This document shows, piece after piece, positions 8,794-19,741 of a DNA stretch of 26,917 nucleotides (position 1 is its first letter; every line of letters begins with the position of its first letter). Origin of the DNA: Priapulus caudatus (Eukaryota > Priapulida > Priapulimorpha > Priapulimorphida > Priapulidae); NCBI RefSeq assembly GCF_000485595.1, contig NW_014577585.1, positions 104,277-131,193 of the forward strand. Direction: 5' to 3'. Below the pieces are notes generated by a model, which was not told the origin of the DNA, searched no databases, and was given only the letters and a program-made list of their open reading frames with translations. A program made the translations under genes and the position numbers.

Positions 8794-10607
8794 ATGCGCG
8801 CTTACTGCCTGGCAACCATTTTTATTAACCTGCTGCTCGTGTCGTGGTTGCCGCAGCCACGAGCAGATGAGACGAGCAGACGACACGCATTGCGCTATCT
8901 CACTCCAGCCGCGTCCGCCGACCGCGACGCATTCGTTGGCGATACGTCAGCGTCTCGACGCAGCGGCGACGCGGACGTGCGTCATGTCAACGTGCTGTTC
9001 ACGTTCACGAACGTGCAGCAAAACGCGATGCTCGGACCAGGGTTGATGCGCACGCTGACGTCAATGCTGCGTAATGCCTCCGTCAACATCAGCTGCCATT
9101 TTCTCGGCGATGCGTACAGCGTGATCGTCGCACGCGACGTCTTTCATGACGCAGTGAAAGCGACGAATAGCACGGGACATGAGGTAGTTTACGTCATAGC
9201 ATACATGAACAGATATCGGGAATGTAACGTACACTGTATGTGGAATTTCTCACAATATATTCGCCAACCCAAACTAAGACATTTAAAAAAAAAAATTGAA
9301 ATCAAAATCGTATGTGTAATGTTGCAATTCTAACATTTACCGCTAAAATTAGTGTTACACGCATCCATTGTGTTTTTTCTTGAAAATTACAATAATAACA
9401 TTAAACGGAGATGTCAGTTTCCTCGGTTAAGTTGTACTCAATAGAATGGCTCGTGCATGTGTGTATGATGAATGGCCCGATTTCTGGTCAGGTTAGAGAG
9501 CATAATATAGGATTTTCAAGGACTAGTAATAAAGCTCTCACCTACACTGCATGCTGCAAGTGTAATCTAAATATATACGTACAAGTCGCACATCGCGCAC
9601 TTGGTCCGGAATGCAGGGCTGCTATATGGGGTCGTGCCCTATACGGAATAACATACACATAGAACCTTGGTATATTTTAAAGACAAAATCTTCTTATTCT
9701 TATTACAATATGAACGTCTATATTTTGGTCTGACAACGATCGGGGTCACAAGACGAGCAACAGTAATTGTGTACGCAGCTCAATAGTGAGGTGAGAATAT
9801 CGACACGAGCTTTATTATACAGGTATCCGACATGTGTCGCGTCCCCGATGTTCGCCACCGCGTACAATAATTTCGCCGCTTTTCCAGGTGCGTCTGTATC
9901 GCACGGAGACATTGCTTGAGCCGTACGCCGATTACCTCGGCAAGGTCAGAAGCATGTTCTCCGCGTCGCGCGGCAAGTTCAACCGGGACTTCTTCTTTAT
10001 CACGCTCGTCGTGCATCGACTGCTTCCTCACTTGCGCAGAGTCATCAAGCTGGACAGCGACCTGTACGTCGCCGCCGACGTCGCAAGACTGCAGGCGTTG
10101 TTCGCCGACTTCGAGCCAGAAGCGGTGATGGGACTCAGCGTCGAGCAGCAGCCGGTGTATTACTGCGCGTTCCGGAACTACAGGGCGCACGCGCAGGACG
10201 AGCGAGCTGGTGTTCCGGCAAGCATCGGCGGTCACCAGGGTTACAACACCGGCGTTATTCTGCTCGATTTAGAGCGCATGCGCACGTCGGCGACGTACGC
10301 GAACGCGACACAGCTGGCGACGCTCGCCGCGACGCAACGACGCTTTCTGTTCTTCGATAATCACCTTGGCGACCAAGACATCTACTCGATGATCGGCATG
10401 GAGACGCAGCAGCTGTTTTACCCGCTGCCGTGCCAGTGGAATCGGCAGCTGTGCACGCGCTACCGGACAGCGAAAAAGTTTAACAGGAACTTGTTCATGG
10501 AGTACTACGCATGCGCCGAACCCGTGATGATCTATCACGGCAACTGTGGCGCTAGGCTGCCCAGGAAAGCCTATACGTACCACATGCCTCATCCCCTAAC
10601 ATCATAA
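8794..10607 (+). CDS. XXYLT1: Xyloside xylosyltransferase 1-like protein (two exons)
   Basis: Join of 8794-9183 and 9888-10607, 369 residues; human XXYLT1 is about 390. The family is GT8-like and adds the second, alpha-1,3-linked xylose to the Xyl-Glc glycan on EGF repeats of proteins such as Notch, in the ER. Residues about 6-16 (ATIFINLLLVSW area) form a short type II anchor. VNVLFTFTN near residue 66 is the first beta strand, KLDSDLY holds the DxD metal site (Asp186, Asp188), GYNTGVILL (about 248-256) and GDQD (291-294) fit the sugar-binding face, CQWNRQLC (312-319) is family-typical, and YHGNC (His347) fits the late metal ligand. Three N-glycosylation sequons (NAS, NIS, NST) precede the splice site. 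ATG 8794 was chosen because TAG closes the frame at 8767 and no earlier ATG exists. No lesion seen. The product name is by recall of family motifs; the fold and pathway are well supported, paralogue identity slightly less. Confidence 0.88.
9184..9887 (+). other. Phase-0 intron of the XXYLT1-like gene
   Basis: The donor is GAG|GTAGTT after the Glu codon at 9181-9183. The acceptor is TTTTCCAG|GTGCGT, with the next exon starting at 9888. Both exon frames join without a shift, and conserved sequence stops and resumes at these points. Reading through instead gives a stop at about 9333 after non-conserved residues. The 704-bp intron contains only unsupported short frames. Confidence 0.85.
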
Positions 10608-10731
10608 AAAGTATTTTTACCTTAATTATTTTTTACATGGCGCCGTAACCACGAAGAACAGTGATTAGATTGATCAACTTGATAGGTCAAAACAGCGGAT
10701 TTATTACACATGATAACTTTCAGTCGGTGAT

Positions 10732-10844
10732 AGCGTCAGCCTAACCTGTATGATACAGGCGGTTCCGGTTCCGCTTCACTACACTAACCGTCAGTGTAGT
10801 GAAGCGGAACCGGAACCGCCTGTATCATACAGGTTAGCGTCAGC
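10732..10844. mobile_element. Perfect 45-bp hairpin with flanking 10-bp direct repeat
   Basis: The stem 10741-10785 (starting CTAACCTGTATGATACAGGC) pairs base for base with 10793-10837 around the 7-nt loop AACCGTC. TAGCGTCAGC occurs at 10731-10740 and 10835-10844, the second copy overlapping the last stem bases, so the target duplication is 8-10 bp depending on where the element ends. It begins 134 bp after the XXYLT1 stop, so it may be transcribed in the 3' UTR, where the RNA would fold into an uninterrupted duplex. Perfect arms mean a recent insertion or ongoing arm correction. Confidence 0.85.
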
Positions 10845-10885
10845 CGTGCGTATTTTGCTATCTACATGTGTGCACTGACAGTGTG

Positions 10886-10969
10886 GCAGATGGGGTCGTT
10901 GTCGTATCAGGTACTACAGATATGTACCCAAGGTAGTTTTAGGTTGTTTAGTATTATGTTTATATTTTT
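10886..10969 (-). mobile_element. Truncated telomere-core element
   Basis: It starts GCAGATGGGGTCGTTGTCGT, continues through GGTAGTTTTAGGTTGTTTAG, and ends abruptly at TATATTTTT where the (CCGT)n element begins. It represents the AT-rich side of the element family in the orientation opposite to 2132-2377, with no telomeric units left. Confidence 0.75.
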
Positions 10970-11220
10970 AGCTCATCTGACATAGTCAGATGCAGCTTGT
11001 AGAATCGCTTGATCGTCCGTGCGTCCGTCCGTGCGTCCGTCCGTGCGTCCGTGCGTCCGTCAACAGTTGGGCACAAATCTTAACCGCTCGACGTACGGTC
11101 ACGATATTCGGCACATTGGGGGGGATCGTCAAAACGAGTTGGGATGTCGAAGCTGGGGGTCAAAGGTCAAAGGTCAAGAGGTGTAAAAGAAGGGGGAACA
11201 TTCACTTCTTAACTTAAGGT
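10970..11220 (+). mobile_element. (CCGT)n miniature element, copy 3
   Basis: It opens with a hairpin, AGCTCATCTGACATAGTCAG followed by ATGCAGCT (10970-10997), then a CCGT/GCGT array at about 11013-11060, then GTCAACAGTTGGGCACAAAT. A GGTCAAAGGTCAAAGGTCAA triplet lies at about 11158-11176. The right boundary is uncertain. Related in layout to the copy at 1871. Confidence 0.5.
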
Positions 11221-11626
11221 ATAAGGAGAAATGGGCAGTAATTGCGGCACAAATCTAAACGGGCTCGACCTAGGCTCGCTGATAGTTGGTGTTATAGCAT
11301 CATTTGTAGGAAAAGCATCCACTGTGCCGCACCCACATTGCGAATGGAGTCACAGAGTCAAAGGGTGCATGGGCACAGGGCAGATTTTTTAGACATTTCT
11401 GAGGAACATGCCGTCTGACGCAGCGCCATTGAAAAACTTTTTTGTTTTCAGCGCGTGACCTATGCATTTTTATGGGCATTATTGAACAGGACCATGAAAA
11501 ATCTACTTTCTGATACATGCGAAGAGTAAGTGTCAGATACCTTTTTGACCCTTCAGCAGGAGGGTTACAACATGGATTTGTTGACTGCTTAACAATAAAG
11601 GAGTGAACTGCTTTTGCTATTAGAGC
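11221..11626. other. No gene seen; partial duplicate of an element motif
   Basis: GCACAAATCTAAACGGGCTC at about 11251 echoes GCACAAATCTTAACCGCTCG at about 11071, so element sequence probably continues here. A 72-codon minus frame (11300-11518) has no support. Confidence 0.35.
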
Positions 11627-11731
11627 CTCCTCCCCCCACCGTCCACCTTCCCGCCCTCCCCCACCCCCTCCCCCGCCCCTTCCCCTACCGCTCCCCTACC
11701 CCCTCCCCCCACCCTCCCCCTACCCTCCATC
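11627..11731 (+). repeat. C-rich polypyrimidine tract
   Basis: About 105 bp of CCCCTCCCC-type sequence with repeated CCCCTACC and CCCTCCCCCC runs. The complementary strand carries many runs of four to six G, so G-quadruplex formation is possible. Confidence 0.85.
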
Positions 11732-11889
11732 TGCGAATAGTGGGCGTTTCCTAACAATGATGTGATACAGCAACTGCGTGTCTGCGATATCTGCGCCTAT
11801 AACAATGTGGTACTACGCAGCGACTGAAATTTTACGTTATAATCGTAGCAACAGACGGCTACAGATGAGCCCAGAACGCTACTGCGGCT

Positions 11890-12074
11890 CTTGTTATATG
11901 AGGTATGTTTAGGGTTAGGGTTAGGGTTAGGGTTAGGGCTAGGGTTAGGGTTAGGGCTAGGGTTAGGGTTAGGGTATACTTCTGTAGTACAAGTCTGGTA
12001 CACTTTGTGTATACATATATGCACCTCGGGTACATATCTGTAGTACCTGATACGACAACGACCCATTCAGCTGC
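11890..12074 (-). mobile_element. Telomere-core element, one terminus missing
   Basis: The right end carries the family terminus (complement of GCAGCTGAATGGGTCGTTGT) and the GTACAAGTCTGGTACACTTT side. The left end starts inside the element at TTATATGAGGTATGTTTAGG, without a TIR. About eleven TTAGGG units with two TAGGGC variants lie at 11908-11975. ACTGCGGCT stands exactly at both borders (11881-11889 and 12075-12083), a 9-bp target duplication, so the truncated form itself seems to have inserted. Confidence 0.8.
11908..11975. repeat. Interstitial telomeric (TTAGGG)n
   Basis: About eleven TTAGGG units with two TAGGGC variants, inside the element at 11890-12074. Confidence 0.95.
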
Positions 12075-12083
12075 ACTGCGGCT

Positions 12084-12427
12084 TAATCTGGCCGACTGAA
12101 TTGAACTTCGCCGCACGGATGGGTGAATCACGTCAGCTTAGTGACAATTTAGCCAGCTTTTATTAATGGCTAATCAAGCTGAAGCGACTTATTTCGCAAA
12201 GTTCGCGTGCATTTCCTGTGCGTCACTGTTAGGCTTAAAGTAGTGGCTTAATTATCGCAGATTTACGAACACCTTTGCACCGGCGACGGCGGTTAACTAT
12301 GCCTCCCTGTTCTCGAGCGCGTTGCAGCACGCGCACGTGCGGGGCATGAGATATGAGCTGTCACCGTGCTTCGTTTAGCAAGCAGTCCCGAACTTGTAAT
12401 AAACTGTGTGGAATTTGTTACATATCA
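12084..12427. other. No gene seen
   Basis: No recognisable coding or RNA signal. Confidence 0.4.
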
Positions 12428-12520
12428 CGTCGCATAGTAACATCGAGCGTATGCGTGTGCGTGAGCGTGTGCGTGTGCGTGTGCGTGAACGTGAGCGTGA
12501 GCGTGTGCGTCGCATAGTAA
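12428..12520. repeat. GTGCGT hexamer array with flanking 13-bp repeat
   Basis: Units of GTGCGT/GTGAGC run from about 12450 to 12507. CGTCGCATAGTAA occurs on both sides (12428-12440 and 12508-12520). It could be a slippage product or a duplicated target around the array. Confidence 0.7.
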
Positions 12521-13781
12521 ACATATACATGCAGCCTGTTATCGGTCTGTCCGAATTTATGTTATTCGTACACACACGCGCAGCAACCATCGCATCGCAA
12601 AAACTGGTTCTGATATTTTTAAGCCGTTGGCATACCAGAGCTTTGCGGGATGTAAGTGGTCATGCAGGTGGGCGGCAAAGTTACGTAGGTCCAGTATAGC
12701 AGGTTATGGCTAGTATCTGCTGTAGACCTTGACACTGGGGTTGGGTGCAAATACAAGTAATGGTAACATATCGCGAAAACAATATTTGCGCGTGAGTTTC
12801 TGTTTAATAAAACTGCATTTGTCTCCGAGTCTTTCAAATATACGGATAACATAATCGTAATTTTGTTGTGTAATTCAATAATTTTTAGTCTTAACGAAGG
12901 GCCTAACGAGTTTAACACCTGGTCGTGAATTAGAAGATCAACTATTTAAATATTTAGGGTTCTCGAAAAGTTATTACGCGTTAGGGCTTCGTCTGACACT
13001 AGTTTGATATCTATGTTCACACTCACCTCATACGCTCATAGATAACTAGAAGTTGACGGGTTACAACGCGGGATATGACAAAGCTCACTTTTGTATCCGG
13101 AAATTTTGTCCCATCAGAAACTGTTTAACATCTCAAAATCTTTATTTCATACGACTCTATACCTTTAGAAATGTACATTTTAGACACGTAATGGCACATA
13201 ATTCATGCTTAAGTACAATTCCAGCAAATGTCATGCACTCTTGATAACTGTAAATGGCTTATTTATTTCATATCAACAACAGACTTCTTCTTTTCTTCGT
13301 CACAACTTCTAAAACTAGGGCAACGATGTGTTGCAACTGACTAAAAATGCGACATGAAATAAGCGACGACTACAACTCGGATCGTTCGTAAACAACATCA
13401 GCCCACGTCACCGAGCATGGCGCGACAGTCGCGACTTGCCGCTGTTCTGTTCATGTGCTCGGCGCAAGTCAAGCGACTCCTCCGGCATGGGTGCTGTGAG
13501 GGTCACGGTTACAGCAGGCGGTGACAGCATTAACATTCCACTTGTATACTCGCGAGGAGTTAGATGTACACGCGCGCTTTTAAGATTTCGCACGCGAAGT
13601 CTCTAAGATTCTGTTCCATTAAGCGAGCACACGCCGCTATTCGGTTCAAGGGTGTTTCTCCCTAGATGCGGCTGAGTCGAATAAGCTTTCATGTTCGTCT
13701 GCAAGCGTCACACGCGCCGCGCGACCAGGTGCCGCGTGCAGATACGGAACCATTCAAGCTATTTAGACATTTGTCTAGACG
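12521..13781. other. No gene seen
   Basis: About 1.26 kb without a recognisable exon, RNA gene or repeat. Short frames on both strands (for example 12619-12918 minus) have no domain resemblance. Confidence 0.4.
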
Positions 13782-13920
13782 CAGTGGTTCCCAAACTTTT
13801 TTGGTTCCCAAAATTTCCAGCAGAAATCAGAGGAGCGAGCAATGCGAGCACCGAAGGTGATCGCCATGCTAGGGGTGTCCGGGGGCATGCTCCCCCGAAA
13901 ATTAAAAAAAAGATTGTGCA
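13782..13920 (+). mobile_element. hAT-like terminus and repeat fragment
   Basis: CAGTGGTTCCCAAACTTTTT at 13782-13801 is the terminal sequence typical of hAT elements and their MITEs (family knowledge). Downstream, GAGCGAGCAATGCGAGCACC and GTCCGGGGGCATGCTCCCCC (about 13878-13897) form a motif I recall as common in repeats of aquatic invertebrates. No matched right end or target duplication is proven. Confidence 0.5.
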
Positions 13921-14073
13921 TTTTGGTGCATTCTAAACTATTCTGAACACATTATATGAGACTCTTGAATCACTTTTTCAAGTCGTCAAAAGGAACAAAC
14001 GAACTATCAATAGGAAATCAGGGGGCTGAAAATAGGGCAGGTCCGAAGTATAGAACCGCGCCAGACAGTACAG

Positions 14074-14296
14074 CTGAAGGTGTCGTTGTCGTATCAGGTA
14101 CTACATATATTATGTACCCGGGGTACATATATGTATACACAAAGTGTACCAGACTTGTACTACAGAAGTGTACCCTAACCCTAACCCTAACCCTAAACAC
14201 AGGGTACATATATGCTGAGAAGATACAGGTCTGTTATACATATACGTACCTCGGGTGCATATATGTAGTAACTGATACGACAACGAACCTTTCTGC
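14074..14296 (+). mobile_element. Telomere-core miniature element with 10-bp duplication
   Basis: It begins CTGAAGGTGTCGTTGTCGTA and ends with the complement near 14290. The left half matches 2132-2230 and ends in four CCCTAA units (14172-14197). The right half is an inverted GTACC-side copy (CTGAGAAGATACAGGTCTG), as in the foldback arms. GACAGTACAG flanks it at 14064-14073 and 14297-14306. Confidence 0.85.
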
Positions 14297-14479
14297 GACA
14301 GTACAGTGCAGCTACTGCACAGTGTCTAGTTGTAAGCAGAAAGCTCAAACTGAGAAAAGTCGTGAGAGGCGTGGCTTGGCGTGTGTGCGATCCAAGTGCT
14401 GAGCTGAAGGCTCGCCGTGTACGCAAAGCTTAGAGTTTGTCATATAGATTTTGTAAAAAAAAATGCTTACTTGGTTCTG

Positions 14480-14580
14480 ATGCCACCCTGCCGCTCCCCT
14501 ACCGCCCCATTTTTCCTCATTGCCCCCTGGATCTTTCCACCGCTTCCAGGGGGCGGTACCGCCCAGTTTGGGAACTATTT
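14480..14580 (-). mobile_element. hAT-like terminus with GGGCGGTACCGCCC palindrome
   Basis: Read on the minus strand it starts TAGTTCCCAAACTGGGCGGT, a familiar hAT-MITE end. GGGCGGTACCGCCC at 14551-14564 is a perfect 14-bp palindrome, followed inward by C-rich segments. It shares GTTCCCAAACT with the terminus at 13782 in inverse orientation. Confidence 0.5.
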
Positions 14581-14749
14581 TAGAGGATGTTCTAGTTACA
14601 TCTTCAGTACGAAAAAAAAAACTTCGCACAGAATAGGAAATTCGTCGTAATCGCTCAAAACAATACTCGAACAAAGGTTGTTTTAAGTTTTTATATATAT
14701 AAATATAATATGGTTATATGGTTACATATTATATATACATATATATGCG

Positions 14750-14925
<176 letters not shown>

Positions 14926-15133
14926 TGCGTGTATGAGTGTGTGCGCGCGGTGTGAGCTGGTGTGCGCGGTGTTCGTGTGTGGGAAGGAGGGAAATGTGTC
15001 TCTCTCTCTCTCCTTAAGTCTATCACTCCCAGCATCTCGATCTTTGCCATCCTAGTAGCATTCACGTGTCCTCCGGCTCTTTTCCCTCTTTTTTGTCTCA
15101 CTGCCTCCCTCTACTTCCTTTGTCACACACACA

Positions 15134-15182
<49 letters not shown>
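15134..15182. repeat. (CT)n microsatellite
   Basis: Pure CT array, with a shorter CT run at 14999-15012. Confidence 0.95.
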
Positions 15183-15184
<2 letters not shown>

Positions 15185-16164
15185 GCCCAAAATTTTCTTT
15201 CGCCCACATCTCTCTTTCTCACTAGCTTATCGCTGCTTCCTACATCACTCCGCATATAATATATATTTATATCAATATATATTCCTGAGCGTGAAGTTAC
15301 GGCACTATGACGTGTCATTGCAATATTGACGCTGTTTTGCGTGCACTCGGGTGCTTGGGGACGCCGTATCCGAGTCTTTAACACCCGCAAGCATATTACC
15401 GCGTCTGTCACGACGCGACCACTGCGCCATCTCACGTCGATTATAAAGCCATTCGATAACACGACAATGAAAACACCCACGCACGTTATCATTGGCGCTC
15501 GCTGCGTGACGTCACGAGCAGTTGGTGCGAGAAACTTTATAGAAACTCTCATTCGGGCGCGACGCGATAATCGTTAGTCTGGAGCCGTATAGTGCAGTAT
15601 CTCAGAGTTAGGTTGCCCGACCACATTATTCTGCACGTCAACCAGTCGGAGAGTTCCGCCGTCTGATTTAACATCGTCTGGTAAGTTGTAAATTGGTCAG
15701 AAACATTATCACGTCTCATTTTCGCAAGGCGCGCGTCTCCCCGCCTGCGCATTCACCTCCGCGGCGTACAAAGTAACGAAATGCCGGAGAATCTTGTTGC
15801 ACTGACACATTCGCGTCAGAGTGTTAGGTCTCTGTGGAAATTCTGACGTGTCTATAACTACGCAGACGTGATAAGAATTACGCGGTCCTCTCGTGTCTAC
15901 ATGAGACGTGATATCCCGTATGTGTAAGTGAGTGGTTGTAGTGGCGTCGAATGAACAAGGGAATATCATCGACGTCGCCGTACGCAGTCAAAACAGACGC
16001 GTCCGACCGACATATTCCGGCGTCAGTGCTGGACTGTGAGTGTGAATGTCATTTAAAATCTAATATGGCATGTGACGCATCTAACGATATAGATGATGTT
16101 ATGACGTGTAGGTGTGCTGCTGTTCTTGCTAATATATACGTTTATAGAGAATATATTTAAAAAA
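15183..16164. other. No gene seen
   Basis: Several CpG-containing frames are open here on both strands (for example 15052-15552 minus) but their 5' ends are simple repeat and none resembles a known domain. Confidence 0.4.
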
Positions 16165-16537
<373 letters not shown>

Positions 16538-17692
16538 TTAGATTACTGATATTTATTGGGAAATATAGACCTACACTGCCATCTTTAATTTGATTTAGAT
16601 TAATTGTATGTAGCACATACGTTTATGGGAATGTCGTAATAATAAATTACAAACTTCATAATGGGCAAGGGACTACCTAGAATAAAATTTAGGCATAAAT
16701 AAACGCTGTTTCTAAGGACTGGTCAGTTGTCGTATATATTTGTGATCGCGGTAGGATACCTTCTAGCTAAATGTAAGTTGCATAGTTTGCGAGGATTTTA
16801 GTAGCCGCAGCACATATGCATTTACGGGAGCATTACGCCATTTCTTAACAGTTTAAAACATTTTCCTCCTAGTTATCGTCCCTCTTTTTCTCTACACAAG
16901 GGCACTTCTTTTATACAAAGTACTGCAGCTGCTTAACCATACAAAACATGTAAGTGAAATAGAAATACAGAGTAACTAGTAATATAATTATGTCTAATAA
17001 CAAGCTAGATGATATGCCTGTAGCATAGTAGGCCTACGATGTGTTTTGGCATTCGCAGGTCTAAGTGACGAGACATGTAAACTTACCACCAATAGCAAGC
17101 GTCCAATAATTTTTCGTCGGAAATAGTCATGGAGCGGCCGGAGTGCGCGAAAATTTACACGTTTTTCTACTTTGCCTTCATGTTGTTTTTAGGTTTCAAT
17201 GAAATAGTTATGACGTCTTAATAATACAAAGAATCTAAAAAGCTACTGATGACCAGACAATTAAAGATATTTATTGAGGTTTATTTAAAGGGTATTTTGC
17301 ACGATAAATCGGATATAGTCTATTCTCATTATTCGTTATGCATTATAATACATGGCATTAAAGCGTGGCATTGTACGCTACACGCACGTACTCTTAAGTA
17401 CAGCAAACATTATGCCTCTACGGCGTAAATGGATTAAATGTGTTTAGGCCGCAGCCGGAATTCCATGGCGAAGTCTCGGCGCTGAGAGAAAACACGATTT
17501 AAGTGCCGATTACGTCATATAGTAATCGACGACATTGGCGAGTCGATAAAAACTATTAGCGGTAGATGGATTTTTGATATTTTGATATTTGATATTGAAT
17601 CAGACATTATTACGGTCGAGCACGCTGCGATGCCACCCACCATTACAATTACGAGTTACGATTACATATTCTTTATTTATCTAGTTCACTTG
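16538..17692. other. No gene seen
   Basis: About 1.15 kb of AT-rich sequence without a frame, hairpin or repeat worth calling. It forms the left flank of the 4.2-kb element. Confidence 0.4.
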
Positions 17693-17820
17693 TAGTCCAT
17701 GGGCCAGACCTGCTCAAATGTACCATTCAGAGGGACCAGCCGGAAGTGGTATAGATTTGAAGCTTAGCCTAGGGTGATTACAAAAATCATGATAGCAATC
17801 CCGAAAGAGTAGCTTTCTTG
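17693..17820 (+). repeat. Left terminal inverted repeat
   Basis: Four conserved blocks over 128 bp matching the right end at 21763-21901 in inverse order. Divergence between blocks indicates an old element. Confidence 0.75.
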
Positions 17821-17961
17821 TATATTTTTAACTCGGAAATATCGTATATATAGTCGATTTGACGTTCTTATGTATTCAATATTCAACCTAGAAATATTCT
17901 TTCCTATAATGTTTTTTTGCTGATTTGTACTCATATAGAGTCCTAAAACAAATTAAGCTTG

Positions 17962-17988
17962 GTTGCCCAAATGGCAACTTTGGGCAAC
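17962..17988. repeat. 10-bp hairpin near left end
   Basis: GTTGCCCAAA (17962-17971) and TTTGGGCAAC (17979-17988) pair across the loop TGGCAAC, which itself repeats part of the stem. It could be a subterminal site. Confidence 0.6.
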
Positions 17989-18398
17989 TCTAGTAATTTG
18001 CACAAATCCAAAATGGCCGCTGGACTCCATCTTCAAAATTGAACTTTTTAACCACTTGACCTAAAATGATGTGTAATACATCTTTTATAGGTGTTTTAGG
18101 TGCGTAGAATCTATTTCTGACGTTATTTTTCTGGTTCAAAATCAGGGTCAAAAGCTAAAGGGCAAGTCAAGGTCAAATTGTACTTTTCAGCAATGAACAA
18201 TGAATGGAAATTTTAACTAAATTACATTTTAGTTTATTCATGCACAGGAATGGACAATCATATATCATTTGACATATTTGGCGATGAAAAACAGTAAGAA
18301 GCCATATTTGAAACATGTGATCACACTTGTTAACACGTAGGTTGTAAATTATTTAGCTGCAGTAGGCACAGTCATGGTGTATGAACATTGGCTAACTC

Positions 18399-19741
18399 TC
18401 ACTCATCATCCAGGTAATCAGATTCAGAAAGACTATTCTCAACATCCACATGGCCTTCGCCCTCATGATCTATACCTTCCACAAAATCCTCTCCCTCAAC
18501 ATCCTTATTCAACAATTCTCATCTTCAGCCTAAGCATCTCGTCTCTTAGTGTATGGATTGCAGCAGCTCGCTTTACTAGAGCATATGCAGTATGACGTGC
18601 ATGAAAGATGTTTTTTGTGACAGCCACATGCCTTGGTGGTGCCCAATACACCCAGTACGACAATAAGATTAACACATCTGTGTCATCACTAAGCACACGG
18701 ATCACGCCTTGTCCATAGTTAGCAGCCATAAGGACATAAAAGATCATGGTAATGTCGGCTTCATTGTGACCAAATACACCATCGTCCCGAGTATCCATTG
18801 TTACATTTTCTCCTACATTGAAGGTACACAACACGCTTGCCAGCCTCTGCGTGTTGTTCTTGTTCTTCATGATTGCAGCTCTTTTTGGCAGATAACTGGT
18901 AATGGAGAGTATATAGTCAATGATAACTTCACCAGCCCGCCGCATTCTCTCATGATCCTTGGCCGAGACATCTTGGTACTTGTCGAAGACAATGATTTTC
19001 GCGATACCATCTGGATAGCGACTTAAACGGCATTGACTAGATGCAATTAGATCTGAGGGACTGCCACCATGTGGCCGCACAATATGGTAGAACAGCTGTG
19101 AAACATCCACGATGACAATGTCAGGAGCTGATGGCAAGACCTCACGCACACCAAGGCGTTTGACCAACCCTGACTTGTTGCCTTTGCGGGGACAACCATG
19201 CTCATCAATGAGTGATGAAGGCACTGCTCACAGCTCATAGGCAAACAGAGGTCCAAGCTCCATCTGCCGCTGCTGACCAATCATCAATAGCCGGAGAAAC
19301 ATGTTCCCAATGTCTATTACTGGCCTGGCCTGGTTGCTCTTGACCTGCTTTGTGAGAACAGACATTGTCTTGATGGGGCTACTAATAGGGTCTTAGAACC
19401 CATCAGGAAGACTGGCGATGTATTTGCTTTCCATCTTTCTTCCAGTCACAATCGAATCAGCAACATTCACACCAGCAGGGGCAATTTGGCCAGTGACTGG
19501 GTTGTACAGATGAGGGCGGTAATCTTTAAGTGGGTGAGGTATTTCTCCACCTCTGCATCAATGAGATCACGATCATTTGCATCAAAGACACGTGGGTGCC
19601 TCAACTCCTCATTGAGCTGTTTCTGTGCAGATTGACCTGGTGTAGATGCAGAGTAGATATAGTCCACACAGTCTGACACATGGACAGTGATAAGGAAGGC
19701 ATCGATCCACTCACAAACTAACTCAGCAGACAGAGCTAGCT
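18399..19741 (-). pseudogene. PIN/FEN-like nuclease family protein, broken copy (minus)
   Basis: Read from 19741 downward, the frame gives a CEWIDAFL...VDYIYSASTPGQ segment, a one-base shift near 19525, then HLYNPVTGQIAPAGVN, a TAA at 19393-19395, LLMIGQQRQMELGPLFAYEL, a TGA at 19228-19230, and 239 open codons to 18505. In these, VFDKYQDVSAKDHERMRRAG (about 18948-18990), an EAD triplet (18754-18762) and SDDTDV (DDTD at 18676-18687) are the acidic motifs of the family. After SYWVY the conserved sequence stops; the GCD and later half is missing and a short tail follows. A shifted frame from about 18515 reads an acidic tail to a TGA at 18399-18401. The family is uncharacterised as far as I know; nuclease function is inferred from motif spacing. 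The same motif set is in the plus-strand copy next door, head to head. Confidence 0.75.
19734..19741. other. Junction of the head-to-head pseudogenes
   Basis: Family-like sequence runs leftward on the minus strand and rightward on the plus strand from this point, with no promoter-sized gap. The junction is the 8-bp palindrome AGCTAGCT, which suits an inversion or end-joining event between two elements. Confidence 0.45.

Noticed and set aside
9411-9662. 83-codon frame inside the XXYLT1 intron as an extra exon
   Set aside because: The flanking exons join in phase without it and its sequence does not fit the glycosyltransferase.
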